In this document: positions 14,637-23,070 of the stretch, piece after piece
How positions within the stretch are numbered: the stretch's first letter is position 1
Layout of the letters: each line of letters opens with the position of its first letter
Source of the DNA: Pollutimonas bauzanensis_A
Lineage (GTDB): Bacteria; Pseudomonadota; Gammaproteobacteria; Burkholderiales; Burkholderiaceae_B
DNA length: 37,783 nt
Direction: 5' to 3'
Assembly: GCF_040393045.1 (NCBI RefSeq)
Contig: NZ_JBEBUX010000022.1
Span: forward strand, 1 to 37,783
Notes under the pieces: generated by a model
Told to the model about the DNA's origin: nothing
The model's input: the letters and a program-made list of their open reading frames with translations, nothing else
The model's database searches: none
Made by a program: the position numbers and the translations under genes

Positions 14637-15200
14637 TTACGCCGCCACATCCCCGCGTCTGGGCGGATTGGTCGTAGGGTGCAAGCCATCATCGCCTTCA
14701 TGCGATGGTAACGGAGGCAGGCCAATCGCTTTTCGCAGACGCTGGCAGTCCGGGTTGGGGGAGCCGTCTTCGAACCATGCGGGAAATTCCCTGCAGGGAG
14801 AAGGGCGCTGTTCATAGATGCCACAGTGAATGCCTTCTTTTCCCAGCTCGCCGCGCAGCGCTACGCAGCGTTGGCCGCCGTACTCCGTGCCTTTCATGCA
14901 GCCGCGTAGCGGACTGACCTGGGTGACAAGCTCGGCAGGCACGGTTCCTCCGCCTTCTCCTGCAATTTCACCGCAATAGAATGAGACGCGGAAATGCGCA
15001 CAGCATGCGCCGCAGCTTAGGCACGGATTGCTGACTGATGTGTCGTTTGCAGCGCTGCGTCGCCGGGCTGCGGATGTGACGGTGAGAGGTTGTGCTTTGA
15101 TCCCGGACGCTGTGTTTGCGTTGCCTCCGGAATGGATAGATGTGGGCGCCGTGACCCGGGAGGAACGGGCCGGAGCAGGAGGCGAGCGCGTATCGATCAT
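14637..15200 (-). CDS. YkgJ-family cysteine cluster protein
   Basis: This 187-residue protein carries the YkgJ/UPF0153 cysteine cluster: CLSCGACC, then C in FYCGE, GCMKG, QRCVAL, HCGIYEQRPSPCREF. This pattern is thought to bind zinc or an iron-sulfur cluster. The core occupies about residues 55-165. The first 50 residues are Ser/Ala/Thr-rich and look disordered. The start at 15200 is preferred because an upstream extension to 15392 would overlap the divergent VOC gene; the ribosome site is weak, so an internal start is possible. Exact function is unknown. Confidence 0.82.
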   Translation of the reverse strand: MIDTRSPPAPARSSRVTAPTSIHSGGNANTASGIKAQPLTVTSAARRRSAANDTSVSNPCLSCGACCAHFRVSFYCGEIAGEGGGTVPAELVTQVSPLRGCMKGTEYGGQRCVALRGELGKEGIHCGIYEQRPSPCREFPAWFEDGSPNPDCQRLRKAIGLPPLPSHEGDDGLHPTTNPPRRGDVAA

Positions 15201-15366
15201 GATTGGGCTGTGCGCTGATTTATGTGCAGAAGAAATTGCACGAGTTTGGGGCGGATGATGAATATACTTGAATGTCGTCGAATTGCGGTATAAAAAATAA
15301 TTGCAGCTTATGTAGTTTGTGTCTTTTTCGCACTGATGAAGCGCATTTTCCAAGGAGGTGGTCCGC

Positions 15367-15789
15367 ATGAAAGCACGCATAACCCTAATCACCCTTGGCG
15401 TGGATGATCTGGATAGATCGCTTAAATTCTATCGGGACGGTCTAGGCCTGAAAACCGAAGGCATTATCGGCGAGCAGTTTGAGCATGGCGCCGTGGCTTT
15501 TTTTGAACTGGAAGGAGGCCTGAAGCTGGCGCTTTGGCCCCGTAGCAGTCTCTCTCATGACTCTGGTTTGCCCAAAGAAAGCCCTAGCGCCACGGAGTTT
15601 TCCCTTGGTCACAATGTCTCGTCCAAGGAGGAGGTGGATGCCGTGATGCGACAGGCACAAGACGCCGGTGCCGTTATTGTAAAAACCGCGGGGGATACAT
15701 TCTGGGGCGGCTACGCCGGCTATTTTCAGGATCCCGACAAGCATCTTTGGGAGGTTGCCTGGAATCCCCAGATGCTTCCCGCAGACTGA
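15367..15789 (+). CDS. VOC-family (glyoxalase/dioxygenase-like) protein
   Basis: The 140-residue protein has the paired beta-alpha-beta-beta-beta modules of the vicinal-oxygen-chelate superfamily. The first module holds TLGVDDLDRSLKFYRDGLGL, and the second ends in AGYFQDPDKHLWEVAWNP with the metal-ligand Glu. Members include glyoxalases, extradiol dioxygenases and antibiotic-binding proteins, so the substrate cannot be called. The ATG at 15367 has a perfect AAGGAGGT site with 7-base spacing; a GTG nine bases earlier lies within that site. A cupin gene follows in the same direction after about 60 bases. Confidence 0.88.
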   Translation: MKARITLITLGVDDLDRSLKFYRDGLGLKTEGIIGEQFEHGAVAFFELEGGLKLALWPRSSLSHDSGLPKESPSATEFSLGHNVSSKEEVDAVMRQAQDAGAVIVKTAGDTFWGGYAGYFQDPDKHLWEVAWNPQMLPAD

Positions 15790-15848
15790 AGGCGACGCAG
15801 TTGGTATCCTTTGCTTATCCCGTTGAAATAAAAACCAGGAGCGTTACC

Positions 15849-16181
15849 TTGAAGATTCCAGATCTGCCATTCACTGTTACAGCGTGGGATGACGTTATAC
15901 CAACTCAGCATGCGGGGGTAACCGGCGAGGCTTTATGGCGCTCCTTTCATGCTGGCGACTTGCGGGTCAGGGTGGTCGAATATAGCGCTGGCTATTTGGC
16001 TGATCATTGGTGCGACCGGGGCCATGTACTCTTCGTGCTGGAAGGCGAACTTCATACCGAGTTGAAAGATGGGCGCACTTTTGTACTGACGCCGGGTATG
16101 AGCTATCAGGTTTCCGATTTTGGCGATGCCGCTCATCGCTCGTCTACCAAAACCGGGGTCAAGTTGTTTATCGTGGACTAG
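15849..16181 (+). CDS. DHCW-motif cupin protein (TTG start)
   Basis: A 110-residue small cupin with the characteristic DHWCDRGH motif (D-H-x-C type) at the metal site, followed by HVLFVLEGELHTELKDGR and a C-terminal FIVD. The family is conserved but uncharacterised. The start is taken as TTG at 15849 because AGGAG stands 7 bases before it and LKIPDLPFTVTAWDD is the usual N-terminus of the family. Longer upstream extensions would add residues unlike the family and overlap the VOC gene. It is probably co-transcribed with the VOC gene. Confidence 0.8.
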   Translation: MKIPDLPFTVTAWDDVIPTQHAGVTGEALWRSFHAGDLRVRVVEYSAGYLADHWCDRGHVLFVLEGELHTELKDGRTFVLTPGMSYQVSDFGDAAHRSSTKTGVKLFIVD

Positions 16182-16192
16182 TCGGGGCTTTG

Positions 16193-16918
16193 CTATCGCA
16201 CAGGCAAAAAATTAAAGAAAAGCAGCCCCTGCATATAATTGATGCCTACCCGTCGAATATTCTCATCGAGCAGGTTAGCGACCAAGTCCAGGCGGCCTAC
16301 TAACTGGCCGAATTCCCGTTCAAAACTGAGATTGGACACATTTTCGGATATTTCATTGGCTAGCAGCAAAGGCTGGCCTGCGGCGTTGCGCCGTGTGGCC
16401 AGTAGCCACGCGGCGATTTCCACATTCCGGGCGGCATTGTATACATGCTGCGCATTGAGAACATCCGAAACGTAGTAGCGCGTTTTACCGTTATGGGCCC
16501 GAACCATCATGTCTGCTAGGCCGAAAATTAGCGTGCCCACACGGTCGCCGCGATAGGCGGGATCCAGGGCTACAGAAAGGATTTCCACGTCGTGCAAAGC
16601 GCTCAGACCATCCGGGGCGAGGCCAGTTTCGATGGCATTGCGCCCTTGCTGAACGGCCGCTTTCAGGGTCGTTGCACCCGTTTTGCGCCATTCTGCAGGA
16701 TTCCTTCGGTAAAGCTTTTCAAGCAGGCGAGTCAGGCTGTCAAGATTGTCGCGCATGGCAATCGTGACGGTGCGATTGAAGTCGGTCTGGCCTAGTTGGT
16801 CAAACGACATCGCTTCGTTGCGGGGGTGAGCCGACCCCGCCGGCTCGCCAGGTGCGACACAGCCGGACACACCTATTGTGATTGATAAAACCATGCATGC
16901 GATATAGCCGCGTCTCAT
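16193..16918 (-). CDS. Conserved lipoprotein of unknown function
   Basis: The 241-residue protein begins with a lipoprotein signal (lipobox VSGC at about residue 20). The mature part is mainly alpha-helical, with segments NRTVTIAMRDNLDSLTRLLEKLYRRNP, DVEILSVALDPAYRGDRVGTLIFG and NAARNVEIAAWLLATRRNA. It looks like a soluble periplasm-facing domain anchored in a membrane. I recognise it as a conserved proteobacterial lipoprotein type but cannot name a function. It is convergent with the cupin gene and stands alone. Confidence 0.78.
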   Translation of the reverse strand: MRRGYIACMVLSITIGVSGCVAPGEPAGSAHPRNEAMSFDQLGQTDFNRTVTIAMRDNLDSLTRLLEKLYRRNPAEWRKTGATTLKAAVQQGRNAIETGLAPDGLSALHDVEILSVALDPAYRGDRVGTLIFGLADMMVRAHNGKTRYYVSDVLNAQHVYNAARNVEIAAWLLATRRNAAGQPLLLANEISENVSNLSFEREFGQLVGRLDLVANLLDENIRRVGINYMQGLLFFNFLPVR

Positions 16919-17019
16919 GCCATGCTCGCCTCCCGTTAGCGTCTTGTGTTACGACGCCGATGGTAGTGCGAGCGTCCTTCCGGGGCAAACTTTATCAGAA
17001 AACGGTAGGTCGATGAAAA

Positions 17020-18210
17020 TTAGCACGTAGGGGTAAGCGCGAGGTCCGATACGACACGGTTTGTCTTCACAGTGCTGCTGTCTTTGTGAGTCAAGCGTGT
17101 TAACAAGTCAGTGGCGTCTGCCGCGCCACGGACCGGGACTGTACCGTTGTAGGCCTGCCCGAACCGATTTTGAAGAAAATCATCCAACCCTATATATTCT
17201 TGCGGAATGAAACCGGCCTGGGGTAGCTGCTTCTCGCGAAATAAATCTAGCGCGGTGCAAATTCCCGACGCGGTAGCGATCTGGATAGCGGTGGTGGTTT
17301 TTCCGCCAACTTGCGATGCGAAAATTTTTCGTGAAAATGTTTCTTGAACGAACTCCCCCTTGCGCCAGCCGCTTACCGTCACGAAAACAAGAACCAAGTC
17401 TTGCAACGTAGTCGGGATGGCTGCACGCAATATCTCTTTAAGCTTTTCCTGCTGCGTACCCATAGCCAAGTCTTCGAGCAGGAACTTCATCAGGACGCAG
17501 TGCCCTGGGTAGCGCACCGATTTGTAGTCCAGATTGCGCACTTTGCCAGCGAGTGTTTCGCATAAAGTGCCCAACCCGCCTGATGTATTGAAGGCTTCAT
17601 ATTCCACGCCGTCGATAGAAAACCGCTCGAGGCCCTCAAGGGGTTGTATTTCCTTTAGCTGTCCATCCCGAATGGCGTCGCAAGGGCGACAATATTCGTT
17701 AATAAGCCCCTCCACACTCCAGGTAAGGTTGTATTTCAAGGCATTGCTTGGGAATTCGGGTATGGCGCCAACGCGCATTTTGATATCTTGTATCTGGTCA
17801 AAGCCCTGGCTTAAGGCATAAGCGGCAATACTGATAAAGCCCGGAGCCAGGCCGCATTGCGGCATGAAGGCGGTACTAGCGTCTACTGCCAGCCGCTTAA
17901 TGGCTTTCGTCGCTTCCACGTCTTCAGTTAAGTCGAAGTAATGCACACCAGCGTTTTTCGCAGCCTGCGCGACGGGAATCGCCATGTGATAGGGAAGCGC
18001 GTTGACCACTGCATCGCGGGACTCAAGGACGGCATGCAGCGATTTGGCATCGCTGGTATCCATTATCGCGGTGGCTATTCCTGATGTTTTCGCTGCAGCT
18101 AGTGATTTTGCGTCGCGATCAACCAACAACACGTCATAGTCGCCCGAGTCGTGCAGCAATCGGGCAGTGGTGGCGCCGATATGTCCTGCGCCAAGCAGAG
18201 TAACTTTCAT
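17020..18210 (-). CDS. Saccharopine-dehydrogenase-like oxidoreductase (possible lysine dehydrogenase)
   Basis: The 396-residue protein opens with a Rossmann fold (VTLLGAGHIGATTARLL, GxGxxG type) and an acidic residue in LLVDRD that suits NAD(P) binding. It continues with the saccharopine-dehydrogenase architecture: AVVNALPYHMAIPVAQAAKNAGVHYFDLTED, CGLAPGFISIAAYAL and the C-terminal EYIGLDDF region. Relatives include lysine 6-dehydrogenase, saccharopine reductase and carboxynorspermidine dehydrogenase. The position after an Aap-type importer and an Lrp-type regulator suggests it acts on the imported amino acid; lysine is a reasonable guess but not shown. A palindrome 16 bases upstream of the start is a candidate operator. 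Confidence 0.82.
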   Translation of the reverse strand: MKVTLLGAGHIGATTARLLHDSGDYDVLLVDRDAKSLAAAKTSGIATAIMDTSDAKSLHAVLESRDAVVNALPYHMAIPVAQAAKNAGVHYFDLTEDVEATKAIKRLAVDASTAFMPQCGLAPGFISIAAYALSQGFDQIQDIKMRVGAIPEFPSNALKYNLTWSVEGLINEYCRPCDAIRDGQLKEIQPLEGLERFSIDGVEYEAFNTSGGLGTLCETLAGKVRNLDYKSVRYPGHCVLMKFLLEDLAMGTQQEKLKEILRAAIPTTLQDLVLVFVTVSGWRKGEFVQETFSRKIFASQVGGKTTTAIQIATASGICTALDLFREKQLPQAGFIPQEYIGLDDFLQNRFGQAYNGTVPVRGAADATDLLTRLTHKDSSTVKTNRVVSDLALTPTC

Positions 18211-18225
18211 CTTGTTTGCCTCCAG

Positions 18226-18246
18226 AGTTCATTAAGCTTATGAACT
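18226..18246. promoter_or_regulatory. Palindromic operator candidate upstream of the saccharopine-DH-like gene
   Basis: AGTTCAT and ATGAACT are perfect 7-base arms around TAAGCTT, centred 26 bases upstream of the start codon of the minus-strand gene. The neighbouring gene encodes an Lrp/AsnC-type regulator, a family that binds AT-rich dyads of about 15 bases. This is a plausible binding site. Confidence 0.45.
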
Positions 18247-18368
18247 ATTTTAGAAGAGAGGCACTACATAAGATACGTGCAAACTGACCAGAACGACGGT
18301 TGGTTTCGTCATTTTGCGCTATATATTTGGCAATATGACGAGATCAGCCGCGAACGCCGCAGCATCGC

Positions 18369-18383
18369 GCGGCCAGAGGCCGC
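18369..18383 (-). terminator. Small GC hairpin after the Lrp-type gene
   Basis: GCGGCC and GGCCGC arms with a 3-base loop lie just downstream of the regulator stop codon on the minus strand. No T tract follows, so it is at best a weak attenuator or 3'-end structure before the saccharopine-DH-like gene. Confidence 0.3.
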
Positions 18384-18388
18384 CGGCA

Positions 18389-18850
18389 TTAGACCCCTAG
18401 GTTTCCCCGATCGATCTTTCGGGCAAGAATAATTGAAGTGGTGGTTTTTTCTACGCCTTCAATATTGCCAATTTCGTCGAGCAGGGTGTCAAGCAATTCG
18501 GGCGAGCCCACTCTTAACCACGCAAGGTAATCGAACTCTCCGCTAACCGAACATAGCAAATAGATTTCGGGCATGCTGGAAAACCGCTTGAGAACGTCTC
18601 GGCCGGACTTGGGCTGTAAGGTGATTCCGACGCAAGCGTTGATGCTGGCGTCCAGTACTTCTTGACCCAGCCTGACGCTATACCCTGAAATGACATTGTT
18701 TTGTTCGAGCCTGGAAATACGGGACAGTACCGTCGTTCTTGCCACGCCCAGTTTGCGCGCCAGATTGGATACGTTTTCGCGAGCATTGACTTGAAGCAGG
18801 GAAATCAGCTCGCGATCGATTGCGTCCAGTTGTCCGAATGTTGCTTTCAT
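18389..18850 (-). CDS. Lrp/AsnC-family transcriptional regulator
   Basis: The 153-residue protein has the standard two-part layout: a winged helix-turn-helix (LDAIDRELISLLQVNARENVSNLARKLGVARTTVLSRISRLEQNNVI) in residues 8-60, and a RAM/ligand-binding domain (about 70-145) with LLCSVSGEFDYLAWLRV. These regulators sense amino acids and form dimers to octamers. It sits 25 bases after the second permease gene on the same strand, so it is probably the local regulator of the transporter and of the downstream dehydrogenase-like gene. The ligand is unknown. Confidence 0.9.
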   Translation of the reverse strand: MKATFGQLDAIDRELISLLQVNARENVSNLARKLGVARTTVLSRISRLEQNNVISGYSVRLGQEVLDASINACVGITLQPKSGRDVLKRFSSMPEIYLLCSVSGEFDYLAWLRVGSPELLDTLLDEIGNIEGVEKTTTSIILARKIDRGNLGV

Positions 18851-18875
18851 TCTTGCCGTCCTTGGGCTGTTCTAA

Positions 18876-19979
18876 CTAACGTCGCATGCCTGCGTTAAGG
18901 TGCCGCTCCACCCATCGACTGTAGCGGGACATTCCGTAGCAGCAGACAAAATAGATAAAAGCGATAAAAAGATAGCCCTCGATAAAGTAGGCTTTCCAGT
19001 TAGGATCGCCAAGGGCCAGCCTGAGCGCACCCGTCAGATCGTAGAGACTGACAATGGTAACCAGCGAGGTGTCCATGAAGGTCCCGATGAACGTGTTGAC
19101 GAGTGGTGCCACCACTATGCGCAGCGCTTGGGGCAGGGTGATTTTTCTGACGGTCTGCCAATAGCTTAGTCCGATAGCGGCCGCGGCTTCGTATTGGCCA
19201 GAAGGAATAGCCTGCAGGCCTCCGCGTATCGTTTCGGCCAGATAGGCTGCTGTGAACAGAATGATGCCGATCTGTACCCGCAGCAGCACATCGATATTGA
19301 AGCCCGGAGGAAGAAACAGCGGGAATAGAAAAGAGGCAGTAAACAGTACCGTAATCAATGGCACGCCGCGTATGATTTCAACGTAAAAAACGCAGAAGGC
19401 GCGGATGGCCTTCAGTTTGGACCGCCGCCCAAGCGCAATCAGCACGGCTAGCGGCAGGGCCATGAAAAGACCAACGACCGTCAAGAGCAGTGTTAGTGGA
19501 AATCCGCCCCAAAGATTGGTTTCCACGTAAGTCAGCCCGAACACGCCGCCACGCATAATCAGTATAAATGTTGCAAGGGAAACCGCCCACAACAGCAACA
19601 GCCATTTTTTCCAGAACGGGCGCCAGCAACTGGCCGCCAATGTGGCCAGCATAATGAGGGTGGCGGCCAGTGGCCGCCATTGTTCCAGGTAAGGGTAGCG
19701 GCCAAAGAAAATCAGTCTGAATTTTTCGCCAATCATTCCCCAGCAGGCGCCGCTGTGGTCCAGGGCATGGCAGATTTTATAGTCGCGCGAGAATACCGCG
19801 TTGTCGATGCTCCATTGATAGACCTTTGGGAATATCCAGGCAGCCAGCGCTACGAGAATCAGCGTTGCCAGGCAGCTTTTCCATGATGAGAATAAATTGG
19901 TCCGCAACCAGTGGAGGACGGTGCGTGGCGGCAACGGAGGCGGTTGAGAGGCTGTCGAGGCAAAACTTTTAGCTAGCAT
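18876..19979 (-). CDS. aapM: General amino-acid ABC transporter permease, AapM type
   Basis: The 367-residue inner-membrane protein has the large N-terminal extension typical of AapM/BztC proteins (several membrane segments before the core) and a C-terminal permease core. The EAA loop that contacts the ATPase reads EAAAAIGLSYWQTVRKITLPQA. The start at 19979 is chosen because GAGAGGTAGG precedes it and it begins 5 bases after the stop of the partner permease; a longer open frame would overlap that gene. It would form the heterodimeric channel with AapQ. No ATPase gene follows; an Lrp-type gene does. Confidence 0.88.
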   Translation of the reverse strand: MLAKSFASTASQPPPLPPRTVLHWLRTNLFSSWKSCLATLILVALAAWIFPKVYQWSIDNAVFSRDYKICHALDHSGACWGMIGEKFRLIFFGRYPYLEQWRPLAATLIMLATLAASCWRPFWKKWLLLLWAVSLATFILIMRGGVFGLTYVETNLWGGFPLTLLLTVVGLFMALPLAVLIALGRRSKLKAIRAFCVFYVEIIRGVPLITVLFTASFLFPLFLPPGFNIDVLLRVQIGIILFTAAYLAETIRGGLQAIPSGQYEAAAAIGLSYWQTVRKITLPQALRIVVAPLVNTFIGTFMDTSLVTIVSLYDLTGALRLALGDPNWKAYFIEGYLFIAFIYFVCCYGMSRYSRWVERHLNAGMRR

Positions 19980-19984
19980 TTGGC

Positions 19985-21163
19985 CTACCTCTCGACCAGC
20001 ATCATGCGCTGGTTGTACCAGTTCATGAAGGCAGCAATCAGCAGGCTGATCGTCAGATAAACCAGCATGATCAGGGAAATGCATTCAAGCGCCTGCCCGT
20101 TCTGGTTCAGCGATGTGTTGGCAATTGACACGATATCCGGATAACCAACAGTGACGGCTAGCGACGAGTTCTTTGTCAGATTCAGGTATTGGCTGGTCAG
20201 GGGAGGCACGATCACTCGCATTGCCTGAGGGAGCACTACCAAGCGTAAAGCTTGTGGACGGCTCAAGCCTAGCGATGCACTGGCTTCTACTTGTCCGGTC
20301 GACACGGCTTGAATGCCGGCTCGAACGATTTCAGCGATATAACTGGCGGTATAAAGCGTCAGCCCTATGAGCAAGGCAAGAAACTCGGGCGTAAGGGCGA
20401 CACCGCCGCTGATATTGAAAACGGTGACCTCGGGTATATCGAGCGTCAACGGGGCGCCACCGAGCAACCACCCGGCGGCGGGAAGGGCAACGATAGTCAG
20501 CAGAATGGGCCAGAATATCTTGGGCGCATAGCCTGTCACGTCTTGTTTGCGTCGGGCGCTTCTACGGATCAAGTGAGCGCAGAATAGCGCAACAACAAAC
20601 CCGAGGACGGCCAACGACCAACTGATGGACCACTCAGGAATCGGGAGCTGCAGGCCGCTTTTGCTTAGATACGTATACGGGAGCAACACGATGGCGTCGT
20701 TTGCCGACGGAAGAAGTTCAGTAATGACGAGATAGGTGGCCAGCAACTGGATCAACAGCGGAATATTGCGCAGCGTCTCGACGTAGCCGTCGCACAGCTT
20801 GCGAAGCAGGAAATTCTTCGAAAGACGACCTATGCCAATCAGGGTGCCAAGCAACGTGGCAAGAACAATGCCAGCAAAGGCGACGCGCAGGGTATTAGCC
20901 AACCCCGTCACGAAGGCGCGCAAGTAGGAATCGCTGGGAATAAACCCGAACATGCTCTCGCCGATATCGAATCCCGCTGGCTGCGACAAAAAGCCAAAGC
21001 CGGTGCGGATCTGCATCATGTTCAGATTTTTGTTTGTGTTGGACAATAGATACCAACTTACCAGCGCCAGCGCAATAACCGCGACCGCTTGATAAATCAG
21101 TCCTCGTCCACTTTCTGTAGACCACGACAGTTTTCTTTTTCTTGTGATTTTCTTGGGGAGCAT
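19985..21163 (-). CDS. aapQ: General amino-acid ABC transporter permease, AapQ type
   Basis: The 392-residue inner-membrane protein is the second channel subunit. It shows the AapQ signature near the N-terminus (NLNMMQIRTGFGFLSQPAGFDI, then S-Y-L-R-A-F), around eight membrane segments, and the EAA loop EASASLGLSRPQALRLVVLPQA. The ATG at 21163 is preferred since GGAGG stands five bases upstream; a TTG four codons earlier overlaps that site. It follows the binding-protein gene after a strong hairpin and is nearly contiguous with aapM. Confidence 0.9.
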   Translation of the reverse strand: MLPKKITRKRKLSWSTESGRGLIYQAVAVIALALVSWYLLSNTNKNLNMMQIRTGFGFLSQPAGFDIGESMFGFIPSDSYLRAFVTGLANTLRVAFAGIVLATLLGTLIGIGRLSKNFLLRKLCDGYVETLRNIPLLIQLLATYLVITELLPSANDAIVLLPYTYLSKSGLQLPIPEWSISWSLAVLGFVVALFCAHLIRRSARRKQDVTGYAPKIFWPILLTIVALPAAGWLLGGAPLTLDIPEVTVFNISGGVALTPEFLALLIGLTLYTASYIAEIVRAGIQAVSTGQVEASASLGLSRPQALRLVVLPQAMRVIVPPLTSQYLNLTKNSSLAVTVGYPDIVSIANTSLNQNGQALECISLIMLVYLTISLLIAAFMNWYNQRMMLVER

Positions 21164-21178
21164 CCATGCCTCCAAATG

Positions 21179-21210
21179 GCAAGGAGCAGGAAAAGCATCC
21201 TGCTCCTTGC
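21179..21210 (-). other. Strong intercistronic hairpin between aapJ and aapQ
   Basis: A perfect 13-base stem, GCAAGGAGCAGGA paired with TCCTGCTCCTTGC around a 6-base loop, lies between the binding-protein stop and the permease ribosome site. There is no following T run on the minus strand. Such stems in binding-protein operons protect the upstream mRNA and lower permease expression, which gives binding protein in excess. Confidence 0.75.
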
Positions 21211-21231
21211 TGAATACTTAATGCATCCGGC

Positions 21232-22260
21232 TTAACGCACTGGAGGAGCGTACATGAGACCGCCGTTATTCCATAAGTTGTTGACGCCGCGTGGCAGCTT
21301 CAGGGGTGATTTCTCGCCCATGTTGCGGTCAAAGCTTTCACCGTAATTGCCAACCTGTTTGATAATTCTGTAGGCCCAATCCTTGTCCAGGCCCAGCAGC
21401 TTGCCCATGTCTTCACTAGTACCGAGCAAACGCTGGATGTTGGGATCTTTGCTGTCTGTTTTGACTTGATCCACGTTGGCCTGCGTTATACCGTACTCTT
21501 CCGCATTCTGCATGGCAAAAAGCGCCCATTTGACGATGGCGAACCATTCGTCATCGCCGCGCCGAACGGCCGGGCCCAGGGGCTCTTTCGAGATGACATC
21601 GGGCAAAATGACATAGTCATCTGCCTTGGGGTTTTGCGTACGGATTCCAGCGAGTTCGGACATGTCAGTGGAAATGACCTGGCATCGGCCGCCAAAGAAA
21701 GCAGTGTGTGCGGCTTCGGGCGAGTCGAATACGACAGACTTGTACGGGATGCCATGGGTCGTCAGGTAGTCGGCAACGTTTTTCTCGCTGGTGGTGCCGG
21801 ACTGAAGGCAAATTTCCGCATTCTTAAGCTGCTTAGCGCTGCTGATATTGAATTTCTTGGGCACCATGAATCCCTGCCCATCGTAATAGTTGATGCCTGC
21901 GAAAACCACTCCCAGGGAAACGTCGCGCGTCATGGACCAGGTGGTGTTGCGGGCAAGCACATCAATTTCGCCAGACTGAAGGGCCGTAAACCGTTGCGGT
22001 GGATTCAAAGGTACATACTTTACCTTGCCCGCATCGCCCAGCACGGCGGCGGCAATTGCGCGGCAGAGGTCCACATCCAGGCCAGCCCATTCTCCTTTGC
22101 TATCAGCCCCTGAAAATCCGGGTGCTGACGTATTCACCCCGCATACGACCTGATCTTTTGACTTGACCGCATCGAACGTTTTGCCGGCATGCGCGGTCGC
22201 ACTGACCGTGCCTAGCGCTATGGCAAGCAAGGTGCCTGATAGGTAAGAGCTGGAATTCAT
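21232..22260 (-). CDS. aapJ: General amino-acid ABC transporter substrate-binding protein, AapJ type
   Basis: The 342-residue periplasmic protein has a signal peptide (ending A-H-A, cleaved near residue 25) and the family 3 binding-protein fold. Typical segments are VVCGVNTSAPGFSGADSKGEWAGLDVDLCRAIAAAVLGD, FTALQSGEIDVLARNTTWSMTRD, EICLQSGTTSEKN and EPLGPAVRRGDDEWF, which are close to AapJ/BztA of general L-amino-acid transporters. The cysteines in VVCG and DVDLC are also typical. A GGAGACAAC ribosome site precedes the ATG. It is the first gene of the minus-strand run and is divergent from the racemase gene. Substrate range cannot be fixed from sequence. Confidence 0.92.
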   Translation of the reverse strand: MNSSSYLSGTLLAIALGTVSATAHAGKTFDAVKSKDQVVCGVNTSAPGFSGADSKGEWAGLDVDLCRAIAAAVLGDAGKVKYVPLNPPQRFTALQSGEIDVLARNTTWSMTRDVSLGVVFAGINYYDGQGFMVPKKFNISSAKQLKNAEICLQSGTTSEKNVADYLTTHGIPYKSVVFDSPEAAHTAFFGGRCQVISTDMSELAGIRTQNPKADDYVILPDVISKEPLGPAVRRGDDEWFAIVKWALFAMQNAEEYGITQANVDQVKTDSKDPNIQRLLGTSEDMGKLLGLDKDWAYRIIKQVGNYGESFDRNMGEKSPLKLPRGVNNLWNNGGLMYAPPVR

Positions 22261-22374
22261 GTTGTCTCCTGTTTAATATGGCGGAATGGCATTATTTGTC
22301 GGCGAATTATAGTGAGTTGCCCGACAGTTTGTAATGGGGTTTTACGACAGTTAAAAATTACCAGGAGGGTGCAG

Positions 22375-23070
22375 GTGCAAGTTATCGGTCTTATCGGCGG
22401 AATGAGCTGGGAATCGACAATTCCTTATTATCGGGAAATCAACGAAACGGTTAAGCGGCGCCTGGGCGGCTTACATTCCGCCAAAATTATTCTTTATAGC
22501 GTCGACTTTCACGAAATTGAACGCTTGCAGCATGCCGGAAACTGGCGCGATGCAGCGATCCTGCTGGCCCAGGCCGCCACTGTCCTCGAGTCTGCGGGAG
22601 CCGATTTTCTGGTGCTTTGCACCAATACCATGCACAAAGTTGCTTCCGATATCGAGGCGGCGGTTCGGATTCCTTTATTGCACATCGCCGATCCTACAGC
22701 ACACGAAATCAGGAAAGCTGGCGTTTCCAAAGTAGGCCTGCTGGGTACCCGTTTCACCATGGAACAGGATTTTTACAAGGAACGCTTACAGCAACGCCAT
22801 GGCCTGCAAGTACTAATACCCGATAGCCCAGACCGTGACAAAGTGCATGCCATCATTTACGAAGAGCTGTGCCTTGGCATCGTAAAACCTGCTTCGCGTC
22901 AGGTATATCAGCGCGTTATCGCCGGGCTGATCGATCAGGGGGCAGAGGCGGTCATCCTGGGGTGCACCGAAATTTCGTTGTTGGTGGGGCAGCAAGATGC
23001 GCAAGTACCTTTGTTCGATACGACAGCCATTCATGCCCGCCAGGCGGCCGAGTCAGCGCTTGGCGTGTGA
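22375..23070 (+). CDS. Aspartate/glutamate racemase family protein (YgeA-like)
   Basis: The 231-residue cytoplasmic protein is a cofactor-independent racemase. The two catalytic cysteines are visible in LCTNTMHK (about residue 82) and LGCTEISLL (about 195), and the N-terminus IGLIGGMSWEST is the family signature. It resembles E. coli YgeA, a racemase of broad amino-acid range, as well as aspartate racemases. The GTG at 22375 is chosen because AGGAGGG lies five bases upstream. It is divergent from the amino-acid importer, so the pair may handle D/L conversion of an imported amino acid. Its 3' end overlaps the convergent DedA gene by 18 bases. Confidence 0.9.
   Translation: MQVIGLIGGMSWESTIPYYREINETVKRRLGGLHSAKIILYSVDFHEIERLQHAGNWRDAAILLAQAATVLESAGADFLVLCTNTMHKVASDIEAAVRIPLLHIADPTAHEIRKAGVSKVGLLGTRFTMEQDFYKERLQQRHGLQVLIPDSPDRDKVHAIIYEELCLGIVKPASRQVYQRVIAGLIDQGAEAVILGCTEISLLVGQQDAQVPLFDTTAIHARQAAESALGV

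Noticed and set aside
21466..22113. Long open frame on the plus strand inside aapJ
   Set aside because: It is a shadow of the binding-protein gene without domain-like content or a ribosome site.
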